DNA of 64,000 nucleotides, taken from Phenylobacterium aquaticum (GTDB lineage Bacteria > Pseudomonadota > Alphaproteobacteria > Caulobacterales > Caulobacteraceae). Positions 44,221-56,815 of this stretch are shown one piece after another. The first letter of the stretch is position 1, and every line of letters begins with the position of its first letter. The notes under the pieces are model-generated. The model did not search any database and had not been told where the DNA came from. It worked only from the letters and a program-made list of their open reading frames with translations. The translations under genes were made by a program, and so were the position numbers. The DNA is taken from NCBI RefSeq assembly GCF_022695515.1, contig NZ_JALDPT010000030.1:1-64000 (forward strand). The letters are read 5' to 3'.

Positions 44221-45687
44221 TCAATCGTGCCAGGCGCGCTCGGAGCGTTCGATCAGGGCGAAGGCGCCGGCCGGGCCCCAGCTGCCGGCGGCGTAGGGTT
44301 TCGGCGTCATGCCGCTCTCGGCCCAGGCGGCGGCGACGCCGTCGACCCAGGTCCAGGCCTGCTCCACCTCGTCGCGGCGAACGAACAGGGTGGAATTGCC
44401 GTGGATGACGTCGAGGATCAGCCGCTCATAGGCGATGCGCCGGCGCGCATTGGGACCGGAATAGGCCTTCAGCAGGGACAGGGACAGCGGCAGGGACTGC
44501 AGGCGCATGCCGTCCTGGGAGATGCCCGGCGCCTTGTTCATCAGGACGAGTTCGATGTCCTCGTCCGGCTGCAGGTCGATGATCAGCTGGTTGGCGACCA
44601 GGTCGGCCTTGGCCGCGCCGCCGAAGATCGAGTGGGGCACGCCCTTGAACTGGATGGCGATCTGGGTGCGCCGCTCGGGCAGCCGCTTGCCGGTGCGCAG
44701 GAAGAAGGGCACGCCCGCCCAGCGCCAGTTGTCGATGTCGGCCCGCAGCGCCACGAAGGTCTCGGTGTCGGATTTCTGGCCGCGCTCGGCCTCGTAGCCC
44801 GCCACCTGCTGGCCGCCGACCACGCCCGGCGTGTACTGGCCGCGCACGCTGTTGGCCTGGACGTCGGCGCGGGTGAAGGGGCGGAGCGAGCGCAACACCT
44901 TGACCTTCTCGTTGCGCACGGAGTCCGGCTCCATGTCGGCCGGCGGCTCCATGGCGACGAAGCAGAGCAGCTGCAGCATGTGGTTCTGCAGCATGTCGCG
45001 CAGGGCGCCGTACTCGTCGTAATAGGGCCAGCGATCGCCGACCCCTTCCGTCTCGGCCACGGTGATCTGCACGTGGTCGATGGTCAGGTTGTTCCAGAGC
45101 GGCTCGAAGAAGGTGTTGGCGAAGCGCAGCGCGATCAGGTTCTGGACCGTCTCCTTGCCCAGATAGTGGTCGATGCGGAACACCCGGTCCTCGCTGAACA
45201 CCTCCGCCACCTGGGCGTTGATGGCCTTCGACGAATGCAGGTCGCGGCCGATCGGCTTCTCCAGCACGATGCGGCTGTCGGGGACGGCCAGGCCGGATCC
45301 GCCCAGCGCCTTGCACACCCGGCCGAACAGGCTGGGCGAGATGGCCAGGAAGAACATCGGGGCCTTGAAGGCGCCCATGGCCGCCTTGATCGCCTCGACC
45401 CCCGCCGCGGTGGTGGCGTCGGCCCCCACATAGTCGAGCCGGGCGGAGAACCGGGCCCAGGCCGCCTTGTCCAGCCCGCCCTCGGCGCGCTTCTGGATGG
45501 TCTCGCGCACCTGCTCGACGAAGGCGTCGCGCGCCATGTCCGCCCGCGCGGTGGCGACGATCCGGAACTCGGGGGCCAGGAAGCCGTCGGCGTCGAGGAA
45601 ATAGAGCGATGGGAACAGCATCCGCTGGGCCAGATCGCCGGTCCCCCCGAACAGCACGATCACATCGGAAAGCGGCGCATCGGCCAT
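44221..45687 (-). CDS. zwf: Glucose-6-phosphate 1-dehydrogenase
   Basis: The 488-residue enzyme oxidises glucose-6-phosphate with NADP. It has Phe-Gly-Gly-Thr-Gly-Asp-Leu-Ala near the start and the active-site Arg-Ile-Asp-His-Tyr-Leu-Gly-Lys-Glu. With pgl, edd, eda and glk it completes the Entner-Doudoroff pathway. It diverges from otsB. The ATG at 45687 is preceded by AAGGTGA. Confidence 0.96.
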   Translation of the reverse strand: MADAPLSDVIVLFGGTGDLAQRMLFPSLYFLDADGFLAPEFRIVATARADMARDAFVEQVRETIQKRAEGGLDKAAWARFSARLDYVGADATTAAGVEAIKAAMGAFKAPMFFLAISPSLFGRVCKALGGSGLAVPDSRIVLEKPIGRDLHSSKAINAQVAEVFSEDRVFRIDHYLGKETVQNLIALRFANTFFEPLWNNLTIDHVQITVAETEGVGDRWPYYDEYGALRDMLQNHMLQLLCFVAMEPPADMEPDSVRNEKVKVLRSLRPFTRADVQANSVRGQYTPGVVGGQQVAGYEAERGQKSDTETFVALRADIDNWRWAGVPFFLRTGKRLPERRTQIAIQFKGVPHSIFGGAAKADLVANQLIIDLQPDEDIELVLMNKAPGISQDGMRLQSLPLSLSLLKAYSGPNARRRIAYERLILDVIHGNSTLFVRRDEVEQAWTWVDGVAAAWAESGMTPKPYAAGSWGPAGAFALIERSERAWHD

Positions 45688-45862
45688 CGGGGTCACCTTG
45701 GGTGAGGAGGTTGGCGTCCGAGCCTCGCATAGCGGGGTTCGGCGGGGTCCCGTCAACCCCCCGTCTGCGTTCACCGCATCGTGCGCGGTCAGGTTGGATC
45801 GAAGCGGGCGCCCTGACGTTGTGCTTGGTCGATCCCGAAGGCCGGCCTTGGACGGGGAGCCT

Positions 45863-46605
45863 ATGACCACTGACACCATGACCATGATCGCCGAAGCGCC
45901 GCAGGTGAAGGCCGCGGAGACGGCGCTGTTCCTCGATCTGGACGGCACGCTCGCGCCCATCGTCGCCCGGCCGGAGGCCGTAGGACCCGATCCGCGCCGC
46001 ACCCGGCTGCTGGAGGCCCTGGCCCAGCGCCTGGACGGCCGGCTGGCGGTGGTCAGCGGCCGGACCCTGGCCGACCTGGACCGCATCCTGGAGGGCCGCA
46101 CCCCGGTGCTGGCCGGGGTTCACGGCCTGGTCCGCCGTGACGCCCAGGGCCGGGTGACCTCCACCCCGCCCCATCCCGGCCTGGCCGCGGCCGTCCGCGT
46201 GCTGCGGGACTTCGCCGCCACCCATGCCGGCCTGATCGTCGAGGACAAGGGGCTGAGCGTCGCCCTGCACTACCGCCAGGCGCCGGAGCTCGCGCCGCGC
46301 GTCCGCATCCAGACCGAATGGCTGGCCGCCGAGACCGGCCTGGTCCTGCAGCCCGGCGACCAGGTCATGGAGCTGCGCACGCCCGGCCCGCGCAAGGGCG
46401 AGGCGATCACCGCCTTCATGGCCCAGCCGCCCTTCGCCGGGCGCAGGCCGGTGTTCCTGGGCGACGACCTGACCGACGAGGACGCCTTCCAGGCCGCCGA
46501 GCGCCTGGGCGGCTTCGGGGTGCTGGTGGGTCCCGCCCGGCCCACCGCCGCCCGCTATCGCCTGGCCGATGTCGGCGCGGCGCTGGACTGGCTGGAGGCC
46601 CTGGC

Positions 46606-46609
<4 letters not shown>
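45863..46609 (+). CDS. otsB: Trehalose-6-phosphate phosphatase
   Basis: The 248-residue HAD-family enzyme has Phe-Leu-Asp-Leu-Asp-Gly-Thr-Leu (nucleophile Asp), Val-Ser-Gly-Arg-Thr-Leu, Lys-Gly-Glu-Ala-Ile near the cap end, and Leu-Gly-Asp-Asp-Leu-Thr-Asp-Glu-Asp-Ala-Phe as the last HAD motif. It makes trehalose from trehalose-6-phosphate. GGGGAG precedes the ATG at 45863, and the stop overlaps otsA as ATGA. Confidence 0.95.
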
Positions 46610-48234
<1,625 letters not shown>

Positions 48235-50551
48235 GCTGGCGGTCGAGGTCGAGGACCATCCCCTCGACTATGGCGACTTCGAGGGCGTGATCCCGGCCGG
48301 TGAATATGGCGGCGGCTCGGTCCTCTTGTGGGACCGCGGCTATTGGACGCCGGAGCCGGGGACCGACCCGCACGAAGGCCTGACCAAGGGCGACCTGAAG
48401 ATCGTGCTGGAGGGCGAGCGGCTGCGCGGCGGCTTCGTCCTGGTGCGCATGAAGCCGGACAAGCCGGGCGCGAAACGCAACAACTGGCTGCTGATCAAGC
48501 ATCGCGACGACTGGGCGAGGCCCGGCGACGGCGAGGCGGTCATCGCCGACAACACCGCCTCCGTGGCCTCGGGCCGGAAGATGGCGGCCATCGCCGCGGG
48601 CGAGGGCGCGCCGCCGAAGCCCTTCATGACCGCCCGCACGGCCGCCGCCGACGCGGTCTGGTCGACCAAGGCGCGGCCGGCGGCGGGCCGGAAGACGCCC
48701 CCCAAAGGCGCCCGAGCGAGCCTGGGCTTCGTCGAACCCCAGCTTTGCAAGCTGGTCGATCGCCCGCCCGCCGGCCCCGGCTGGGCGCACGAGGTGAAGT
48801 TCGACGGCTATCGGCTGCAGGCCGTGGTCCGGGACGGCGCGGCGCGGCTGCTCACCCGCAAGGGGCTGGACTGGAGCGCGCGCTTTCCGGAGATCGCCAA
48901 GGCGGCCGCCCGCCTACCCGACGTGGTGCTGGACGGCGAGGCGGTGGCGCTGGACGCCGACGGGTCGCCCGACTTCGCGGCCCTGCAGGCCGCCCTGTCG
49001 GAAGAGAAGACCGCCGACCTGGTGCTGTTCGCCTTCGACCTGCTCAGCCTGAAGGGCGAGGACCTGAGGGCCAAGCCCTTGAGCGAGCGCAAGGCGGCGC
49101 TGAAGATCCTGCTTCAGAATCTGGACGATCCCCGGCTGCGCTATGTGGAGCACTTCGAGACCTCCGCCCAGGCGCTGCTGGAATCGGCCTGTCGCCTGTC
49201 CCTGGAGGGCATCGTGTCCAAGCGCCTCGACGCGCCCTATCGCTCCGGCCGGGCGACACCTGGACCAAGGCCAAGTGCCGCGCGGGCCATGAGGTGGTGA
49301 TCGGCGGCTGGAGCGGCGACGAGACCACCCTGCGCTCCCTGCTGGTCGGGGTGCATCGGGACGGCAAGCTGATCTATCTGGGCCGGGTCGGAACCGGTTT
49401 CGGGCGCGACGCCGCCGCGCGCCTGCTGCCCAGGCTGAGGGCGGCCACGGCCAAGGCGAGCCCCTTCTCCGGGACGGGGCCCCGGCCCGAGGCGCCGACG
49501 TCACCTGGATCCGCCCCGAGCTGGTGGCCGAGATCGAATATCGCGGCTTCACCGGATCGGGCCTGCTGCGCCAGGCGGCCTTCAAGGGGCTCAGGGCCGA
49601 CAAGCCCGCCACGGAGGTGGAAGCCGAGGCGCGGCGCCGGCCGCCTCCACGCCGCTCGCCGAGCCGCGGCCGGGCGCAGGGTCGAAGGCCGATCCCGTGG
49701 TCATGGGCGTGCGCCTCTCCCATCCGGACAAGGCCCTGTGGCCCAACTCGGCGGACGATCCCGCCCCGGTGACCAAGCTGGACCTGGCGCGCTATTTCGA
49801 GGCCGTGGGCGCCTGGATGCTGCCCCATATCCAGGGCCGGCCCTGTTCGATCCTGCGGGTCCCCGACGGGATCGAGGGCGAGCGGTTTTTCCAGCGGCAC
49901 GCCGGCCCCGGCGCCTCGGTGCTGTTCGAACAGGTCAAGATCGAGGGCGACGCCAAGCCCTATCTGCAGATCGACCGGATCGAGGCCCTGGCCGCCCTGG
50001 CCCAGATCGGCGGGATCGAGCTGCACCCCTGGAACTGCCGCCCCGGCCAGCCCGAGATCCCTGGCCGGCTGGTGTTCGACCTCGACCCCGGGCCGGGGGT
50101 GGCGTTCGACGCTGTGGTCGCCGGCGCGCGGGAGGTTCGCGACCGCCTGGAGGCCCATGGCCTTGTCGCCTTCTGCAAGACCACCGGCGGCAAGGGCCTG
50201 CATGTGGTGACCCCGCTGGCGGCCGGGCGGCTGGACTGGGACACGGCCAAGGCCTTCGCCCGCCGGCTCTGCGAGGAGATGGCCGCCGACCATCCCGAGC
50301 TCTACTTGACCAAGATGGCCAAGAAGCTGCGCGAGGGGCGCATCTTCCTGGACTATCTGCGCAATGACCGGCTGGCGACCGCGGTCGCGCCCCTGTCGCC
50401 CCGGGCCAGGCCCGGGGCCGGCGTCTCCATGCCGCTGACCTGGGGCCAGGTGAAGGCGGGGCTGGATCCGGCCCGGTTCACGTGCGCACCGTGCCGGCCC
50501 TGCTGGCCCGGACCGAGGCCTGGGCCGACTATGGCGACGGGGAGCGGCCGC

Positions 50552-51127
50552 TCAGTTCGACGGCGAGGCGGCCGGGTTCGGCTCGTTCGAAAGCCTGCGG
50601 ATGACGTGCAGGGTGTGGGCGACGGCCGAGACGAAGCCGACCAGGCCCGCAAAGCCCTGCATGAAGTTCCAGGCCGCATCGACCAGGGGGCTGCCGAACA
50701 CCTGCTCGGTCAGGGCGTAGAGCAGCCGGCCGACCAGGATGCGGAAGCCGGCATAGACCTCGGAATATTCGATCGAGACCTGGGTCGCCCAGGCGCCGCC
50801 GACCACCGCCAGCACCGGCGACCACAGGAGCGGCAGGGCCAGCAGCAGGGCCAGCACGCAGAGCACGGTCTTGGTGAGCCAGCTCTCCCGGGCCGTGAGC
50901 GTCAGGATCACGAAGCCCCCGAGCCCGAGGCCGAGGATCGGGAAGGCGATCGCCAGCAGCAGATCGGCGGCCTTCACGAAGGCGACATGGAAACCGAAGG
51001 CGGCGATCAGCCCGGCTGCCAGCACCGCCATGAAGGCGGTCAGCCAGACCACGCCATACTGGCCCAGGCGACGGCTGATCAGCTCCAGGTTCAACATGCG
51101 CAGCGGCTCCAGCGGGAGCTTCAGCAT
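50552..51127 (-). CDS. Four-helix membrane protein of unknown function
   Basis: The 191-residue protein has four hydrophobic helices (about residues 28-48, 53-77, 86-110 and 155-175) and no motif that I recognise. The soluble stretch between the third and fourth helices is short. It follows ku by 31 bases on the same strand, so it may be transcribed with it. Its end overlaps the convergent ligD by about 50 bases. A link to DNA repair is not supported. Confidence 0.7.
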   Translation of the reverse strand: MLKLPLEPLRMLNLELISRRLGQYGVVWLTAFMAVLAAGLIAAFGFHVAFVKAADLLLAIAFPILGLGLGGFVILTLTARESWLTKTVLCVLALLLALPLLWSPVLAVVGGAWATQVSIEYSEVYAGFRILVGRLLYALTEQVFGSPLVDAAWNFMQGFAGLVGFVSAVAHTLHVIRRLSNEPNPAASPSN

Positions 51128-51158
51128 GCGGCGCCGCCGGCGAGCCGTCGAGCCGGAA

Positions 51159-51983
51159 TCAGGCCCGCTTGCGCCGGGCCGTCGACTTTGCGGCCGGCGC
51201 GGATTTCGCCTTGCCGCCCAGGCTGCGCTTCAGGGCCTCCATCAGGTCGACCACCTCGGCCTGGCGCGGCTCGGGCGCCGTGACCTTGCGGCCGTGGCCC
51301 TTCTCCTTCTCGGCGATCAGGGCCCGCAGGGCGTCCTCGTATCGGTCGGTGAACTGGGCGGGATCGAAGGGGCCGGCCTTCTGGTCGATGATCTGGGCGG
51401 CGATGCGCACCATGTCGGCGGGCGGCCGGGTCTTGGGAATGGCGGCGAACACCTCGGCGTCATCGCGCACCTCGTCGTGGCTGCGCAGGGTGTAGGCCAG
51501 GATGCCGCGGTCGCGCGGCTCCAGCGCCATGAGCCGCTCGCGCTGGTGCATGACCAGCCGGGCGAGCGCCACCTTGCCGGCCGTGGCCATGGCCTCGCGG
51601 ATCACCGTGAAGGCCTCCGCGGCCAGGTCACCGTCGGGCGCCAGATAATAGGGCTGGTCCCAATAGATGCGGTCGATCTCGGCCTCGTCGACGAAACGCT
51701 CGATGTCGATGGTGCGGGTGGTCTCCAGCCGCACATTGTCGATCTCGTCGTCGGTGACGACGACGTAGCGGTCCTTCTCGATCTCGTAGCCCTTGACGAT
51801 GTCGGCGCGGTCGACGGGCCCCTTGTCCGGATCGGTGGGGACCATCCGGATGCGGTTGTGGGTCTCCTTGTGCAGCATGTTGAAGCGCACCTCCCCGCCG
51901 TGGGAGGTCGCCGTGCTGAGGGTGACGGGACAACTGACCAGCGAGAGGCGCAGCTGACCTTGCCAGGTGGGGCGACTGACCAT
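51159..51983 (-). CDS. ku: Ku, NHEJ DNA end-binding protein
   Basis: The 274-residue bacterial Ku core starts Trp-Gln-Gly-Gln-Leu-Arg-Leu-Ser-Leu-Val-Ser-Cys-Pro-Val, then Phe-Asn-Met-Leu-His-Lys-Glu-Thr and Tyr-Glu-Ile-Glu-Lys-Asp-Arg-Tyr-Val-Val, all typical. The C-terminal tail is Lys/Arg-rich, useful for DNA binding. Ku threads onto DNA ends and recruits LigD, encoded convergently nearby. Confidence 0.96.
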   Translation of the reverse strand: MVSRPTWQGQLRLSLVSCPVTLSTATSHGGEVRFNMLHKETHNRIRMVPTDPDKGPVDRADIVKGYEIEKDRYVVVTDDEIDNVRLETTRTIDIERFVDEAEIDRIYWDQPYYLAPDGDLAAEAFTVIREAMATAGKVALARLVMHQRERLMALEPRDRGILAYTLRSHDEVRDDAEVFAAIPKTRPPADMVRIAAQIIDQKAGPFDPAQFTDRYEDALRALIAEKEKGHGRKVTAPEPRQAEVVDLMEALKRSLGGKAKSAPAAKSTARRKRA

Positions 51984-52039
51984 GACGGACTCCGGGACGT
52001 TGCCAGTCCGGAACGCGCCGCGCGACCGGGGGTTCGGCC

Positions 52040-53559
52040 CTATTGTCCGGGCAGACCCATGTCGCGCAGGCCCACGGCATCCTGGATGTCCAGACGCGGC
52101 TTCAGGAAGTGAGTCCGTACGCCGTTGCCGTTGCCGAACTCCATGAGCTGGTCGGTCTTGGGGTCATAGGCGGGCCAGGCCGGGCCCGAGGCGCAGGTCG
52201 GCTGGCCGGTCTTGGCGAAGGCCACCCAGCAGGAATGCATCAGGGTCGCCATGGCCTTGTCCTCGTCGGAGACCAGGCTCATCGGGGTGCGCCGGCCCCA
52301 GTATTCGAACACGTACTGGATCTCGGCGGCGTGGAAGGCGCGGGTCACCGCCGGCCGGTAGCGCGAGCCGACATAGGAGAAGTGGTAGAGCCAGGCCGGC
52401 TGGCCGCCCGCGGCCCTGGCCGCCACCCAGCGGGCGGGCGCGCCCATATAGCGGTCGGTGAACATGGCGCGCAGCTTGGCCTCGTCCCCGGGCTGGTCGG
52501 CATAGGGCGCCTGGACGAAGGCCGGAATGCGGGCGAGCGCGGCGGCGGGATCCGGCAGGGGCTTGAAGCCCAGCAGCGAGTCCTCGCCGGAATTGGAGCC
52601 GATGATCAGGGGCACGTCATTGGCCTGCCCCCCGGCGAAGGCCTGGGTGGCGGTGCGGGTCATCAGCACCCCGTCCGTGAAGGGGCCGTAGTCCGAGCCG
52701 GGCAGCTTGGCGACCAGGTCCTCGGCGGGGATGGCGCGCAGGGCCTGGGCGGTCACGTCCTCGGGCAGGCCCATGGCGCGGGTGGCCGCCGCCCCCGCAT
52801 CGGCCTGGGCGGTCAGCCCGCCCGGTGGGAACCAGCCGCCGCCGGATTCCACGATGGCGCGCGTATAGAGGCCGTTGGCCGATGGCGTCGCCAGCAGGGC
52901 CAGAGTGCTCATGCCCCCGGCGCTCTCGCCGAACAGGGTGACATTGGCCGGGTCGCCCCCGAAGGCGGCGATGTTGCGCTTCACCCATTGCAGGGCGGCG
53001 ATCTGGTCCATCAGCCCGTAATTGCCGACCGGCTCGCCGGGCTTGGCGGCCTTGATCAGGGCCGGATGGGCGAAATAGCCGAGCGGCCCCAGGCGGTAAT
53101 TGATCGCCACCAGCACCACCCCGTCGCGGGCGAAGTTGGAGCCGTCATAGACCCAGCCGGCGCCCACCCGGTGCGAGCCGCCGTGGATCCACACCATGAC
53201 CGGGGCCTTCTTGGCGCGGCCGGCGCGAAGACATTCAGCTGCAGGCAGTCCTCGCTCATCGGGCCATTGGCCCCGCCGCCATTGGGGCTGCCGTCGGGGT
53301 TCATCGGCTGGACGCAGGAGGGGCCGGCCTTGTCCGCGGGCCGCACGCCGCTCCAGGCGAGCGGCCGGGCGGGCGGCGCCCAGCGCAGGGGACCGACCGG
53401 CGGAGCGGCGAAGGGGATGGCGCGGAAGGCCGCGACGCCATTGGCCTGGACGCCTTCCAGCGTTCCGCTCTCGACCTTGACCCGGACCGGGTCGGCCAGG
53501 GCCGGGGCGGCGGCCAGCGCCAGGACGGCGAGGACGGAAGCGGCGAGCCTGCGGATCAT
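52040..53559 (-). pseudogene. Exported carboxylesterase type B, apparent frameshift
   Basis: The first frame (from 53559) has a signal peptide (about residues 1-22, Ala-Leu-Ala) and Glu-Gly-Val-Gln-Ala-x-Gly-Val-Ala-Ala-Phe-Arg-Ala-Ile-Pro, then Ser-Glu-Asp-Cys-Leu-Gln-Leu-Asn-Val. The second frame continues with Val-Met-Val-Trp-Ile-His-Gly-Gly and the nucleophile elbow Gly-Glu-Ser-Ala-Gly-Gly. The shift is at 53213-53226 in GGCGCGGCCGGCGC; one restored base yields 506 residues. It hydrolyses esters; natural substrate unknown. Confidence 0.9.
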
Positions 53560-53617
53560 CGGGTCCTCCCGGAACGTGTTGGCGAAGACTTGGCGCGGCG
53601 GCCGGCGGGGTCAAGCC

Positions 53618-56600
53618 TCAGTGGAAATCGCGGCTGGCCTGCAACCGTCCGGCGCGGCCGGTGCGGGTGGGGGCGCCCGGCGCCTCGGCCTTCAGGCCGG
53701 CGGTCAGGTGGGAGAGATCGGTGAAGCTCTTGGCCACCAGGTGGATCACCTCGCCCTCCCGCTGCAGCTGGCCGTGCACCGCCAGCACCGAGGCGCTCAT
53801 CACCAGCCGGCGGTGGGCCTCGAACACGTCGCGCCAGACCACGATATTGGCGACCCCTGTCTCGTCCTCCAGGGTCATGAACACCACCCCCTTGGCGGTG
53901 CCGGGCCTTTGCCGCACCAGCACCAGCCCGCCGACCGAGGTGCGCCGGCCGTCGCGCAGGGTCCTGAAGGCCGCGGCCGGCACGCAGGCCAGCGCCTCCA
54001 GTTCGGCGCGGAAGAAGCTGCAGGGGTGGGCCTTCAGGGACAGCCGGGTGGTGCGGTAGTCCTCGGTCACCTGCAGGGGCAGGCTCATCTGGGGCAGCTC
54101 GACCTGGGCCTCGCGGCGGCCCATGGCGGCCAGCAGGGGCGCCTCGGTCTCCACCCGCGTCTCACCAACGAGGCCCTTCACCGCCCACAGGGCCTGGCGA
54201 CGATCCAGTCCGATCCCGGCGAAGGCGTCGGCTTCGGCCAGCAGCTCCAGGGCCCGGCGCGGCAGGTGGCGGGCCAGGTCCTCGACGGTCAGCACCCCCT
54301 CCTCGCGCAGGCGGACCAAGAGCTCGGCGTCCTCGCGCTTCAGCCCCTTGATCTGGCCGAGCCCCAGGCGGACGGCCCGCAGGCGTTTGCCCTCCACCGG
54401 CTCCAGGCCGCAGTCCCAGCCGGAGGCCGCGACATCGGGGGGGCGCACCTCGACCCCGTGCTCGCGGGCGTCGCGGACCAGCTGGGCCGGCTGGTAGAAG
54501 CCCATGGGCTGGCTGTTGAGCAGGGCCGCGCAGAAGGCGTCGGGCCAGCGCCACTTCACCCAGGCTGAGGCATAGACCAGCAGAGCGAAGCTGATCGCGT
54601 GGCTCTCGGGAAAGCCGTAGGAGCCGAAGCCCTTGATCTGGTTGAAGCAGGCCTGGGCGAAGCCGAGGTCATAGCCCTTTCGGGTCATGCCGCTGACGAA
54701 CAGCTCCTCATAGTCCTCCAGGTGGCCATAGTTGCGGAAGGTGGCCATGGCGCGGCGCAGGCCGTCGGCCTGGTCGGGGGTGAACTCGGCGCCCTCGATG
54801 GCGATGCGCATGGCCTGTTCCTGGAACAGGGGCACGCCCATGGTCTTTTCCAGGATGGCGCGCAGCTCGTCCGCCGGCCAGGGCGGGGCGGGCGAAGGGT
54901 AGCTGACCGGCTCGGTCCCGTCGCGGCGCTTCAGATAGGGATGGACCATGTCGCCCTGGATCGGGCCCGGGCGGACGATCGCCACCTCGATCACCAGGTC
55001 GTAGAACTTGCGCGGCTTGAGCCTGGGCAGCATCGACATCTGGGCCCGGCTCTCGACCTGGAACACGCCCACCGAGTCGGCCTTGCACAGCATGTCATAG
55101 ACGCCGGGGACCTCCTGGGGGATGTCGGCGATGTCCTTCAGCCGCCGCCCGTCGGGCCGGGGCGGGACCATCTCGAAGGCGCGCTTCAGGGCCGTCAGCA
55201 TGCCCAGCGCCAGGATGTCGACCTTCATCAGGCCGAGCGCGTCGATGTCGTCCTTGTCCCACTCGATGAAGGTGCGGTCGGCCATGGCGGCGTTGCCGAT
55301 CGGCACGGTCTCGTCCAGCCGGCGCTTGGTCAGCACATAGCCGCCGACGTGCTGGGAGAGATGCCGCGGGAAGCCCAGCAGCTCCGTGGCCAGGGTCACG
55401 GCCCGGCGGATCTCCGGATTGGTGGGATCGATGCCGGTCTGGCGGATGTGCTCGTCGGGCACGCCGTCGCCCCAGCTGCCCCAGACCGTGCCCGAGAGCG
55501 CCGCGGTGACATCCTCGGTCAGGCCGAGCGCCTGGCCCACCTGGCGGATCGCCATGCGCGGCCGGTAGTGGATGACCGTGGCGACGATGGCCGCCTTGTG
55601 CCGGCCATAGCGGCGATAGACGTACTGCATCACCTCCTCGCGCCGCTCGTGCTCGAAATCGACGTCGATGTCCGGCGGCTCGCCCCGGTTCTCTGAGATG
55701 AAGCGCGAGAACAGCAGGTCCTGGTCCTTCTTGGTGGGATCGACCGAGGTGATGCCCAGGCAGAAGCAGACGCAGGAATTGGCCGCCGAGCCCCGGCCCT
55801 GGCAGAGGATCTCCTGGTCCCGCGCCCAGCGGACGATGTCGTGGACGGTGAGGAAATAGTTCGGGAAATCCAGCTTCTCGATCAGGGCGAGCTCGTGTTC
55901 GAGGGTCTTGCGCTCCTTGTCCCGCACCCCGTCCGGATAGCGCCAGGCGGCCCCGGCCCAGGTCAGGTCGCGCAGGTGCTGCATGGCGCTCTTGCCCGGC
56001 GGCACCGGCTCGTCGGGATATTCGTATTTCAGCTGCGAGAGGTCGAAGCCGATGCGCTCGGCGATCTCGACGCTGCGCTCGACCGCGCCGGGGAACCGGT
56101 GGAACAGCCGGGCCATTTCCTCCGGCGTCTTGAGATGGCGCTCGGCGTTGGCCTCCAGCCTCAGGCCGGCGTCGGGGATGGCGCAGCCCTCGCGGATGCA
56201 GGTCAGCACGTCCTGCAGGAGCCGCCGCTCGGGGCCGTGGTAGAGCACATCATTGGTGGCGACCATGGGCGCCCCCGCCCGCTGGGCGATCGCCGCCAGC
56301 CGAGACAGCCTCTGCAGGTCGCGGGCGCCGTAGCCGCGCGCGGCGGCCAGCCAGAGATCGCCGCCCAGCGCCCCGGCCATCCGCCCAAGCCGGGTCTCGA
56401 AGGCCTCGTCCAGGCGGTCCGGCGCCACGGCGAGGGTGAGCTGCCCCTCCGACCACTGCAGATAGTCCTCCCAGAAGAGCTCGCATTCGCCCTTCTCGGC
56501 CCGCAATTGGCCGGCGCTGAGCAGCCGGGTCAGGCGGCCATAGGCCTCCCGGTCGGTAGGGTAGCACAGCAGGCTCGGCGTCCCGTCGGCGAAGTCCAGC

Positions 56601-56815
56601 CGGCAGCCGGTCAGCGCCCGGATCCTGGCCCCGCCCTCCCGCTGCTTGTTCATTTCGCTCCAGGCCCGCACCACCCCGGCCAGCGAATTGCGGTCGCAGA
56701 TCCCCACCGCCTCCAGGCCCAGCGCCTGGGCGGTCATGACCAGCTCCCAGGGATGGGAGGCGCCGCGCAGGAAAGAGAAATTGCTGGCGGCCTGGAGCTC
56801 GGCGTAGCGGGTCAC
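53618..56815 (-). CDS. dnaE2: Error-prone DNA polymerase DnaE2/ImuC
   Basis: The 1065-residue C-family polymerase opens with Tyr-Ala-Glu-Leu-Gln-Ala-Ala-Ser-Asn-Phe-Ser-Phe-Leu-Arg-Gly-Ala-Ser of the PHP domain. It has Asp-Ile-Asp-Val-Asp-Phe as catalytic aspartates and ends with an OB domain. The length matches DnaE2. It starts at GTG 56815 directly after the stop of the VOC gene. With ImuA/ImuB it makes up the mutasome for damage-induced mutagenesis. Confidence 0.96.
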   Translation of the reverse strand: MTRYAELQAASNFSFLRGASHPWELVMTAQALGLEAVGICDRNSLAGVVRAWSEMNKQREGGARIRALTGCRLDFADGTPSLLCYPTDREAYGRLTRLLSAGQLRAEKGECELFWEDYLQWSEGQLTLAVAPDRLDEAFETRLGRMAGALGGDLWLAAARGYGARDLQRLSRLAAIAQRAGAPMVATNDVLYHGPERRLLQDVLTCIREGCAIPDAGLRLEANAERHLKTPEEMARLFHRFPGAVERSVEIAERIGFDLSQLKYEYPDEPVPPGKSAMQHLRDLTWAGAAWRYPDGVRDKERKTLEHELALIEKLDFPNYFLTVHDIVRWARDQEILCQGRGSAANSCVCFCLGITSVDPTKKDQDLLFSRFISENRGEPPDIDVDFEHERREEVMQYVYRRYGRHKAAIVATVIHYRPRMAIRQVGQALGLTEDVTAALSGTVWGSWGDGVPDEHIRQTGIDPTNPEIRRAVTLATELLGFPRHLSQHVGGYVLTKRRLDETVPIGNAAMADRTFIEWDKDDIDALGLMKVDILALGMLTALKRAFEMVPPRPDGRRLKDIADIPQEVPGVYDMLCKADSVGVFQVESRAQMSMLPRLKPRKFYDLVIEVAIVRPGPIQGDMVHPYLKRRDGTEPVSYPSPAPPWPADELRAILEKTMGVPLFQEQAMRIAIEGAEFTPDQADGLRRAMATFRNYGHLEDYEELFVSGMTRKGYDLGFAQACFNQIKGFGSYGFPESHAISFALLVYASAWVKWRWPDAFCAALLNSQPMGFYQPAQLVRDAREHGVEVRPPDVAASGWDCGLEPVEGKRLRAVRLGLGQIKGLKREDAELLVRLREEGVLTVEDLARHLPRRALELLAEADAFAGIGLDRRQALWAVKGLVGETRVETEAPLLAAMGRREAQVELPQMSLPLQVTEDYRTTRLSLKAHPCSFFRAELEALACVPAAAFRTLRDGRRTSVGGLVLVRQRPGTAKGVVFMTLEDETGVANIVVWRDVFEAHRRLVMSASVLAVHGQLQREGEVIHLVAKSFTDLSHLTAGLKAEAPGAPTRTGRAGRLQASRDFH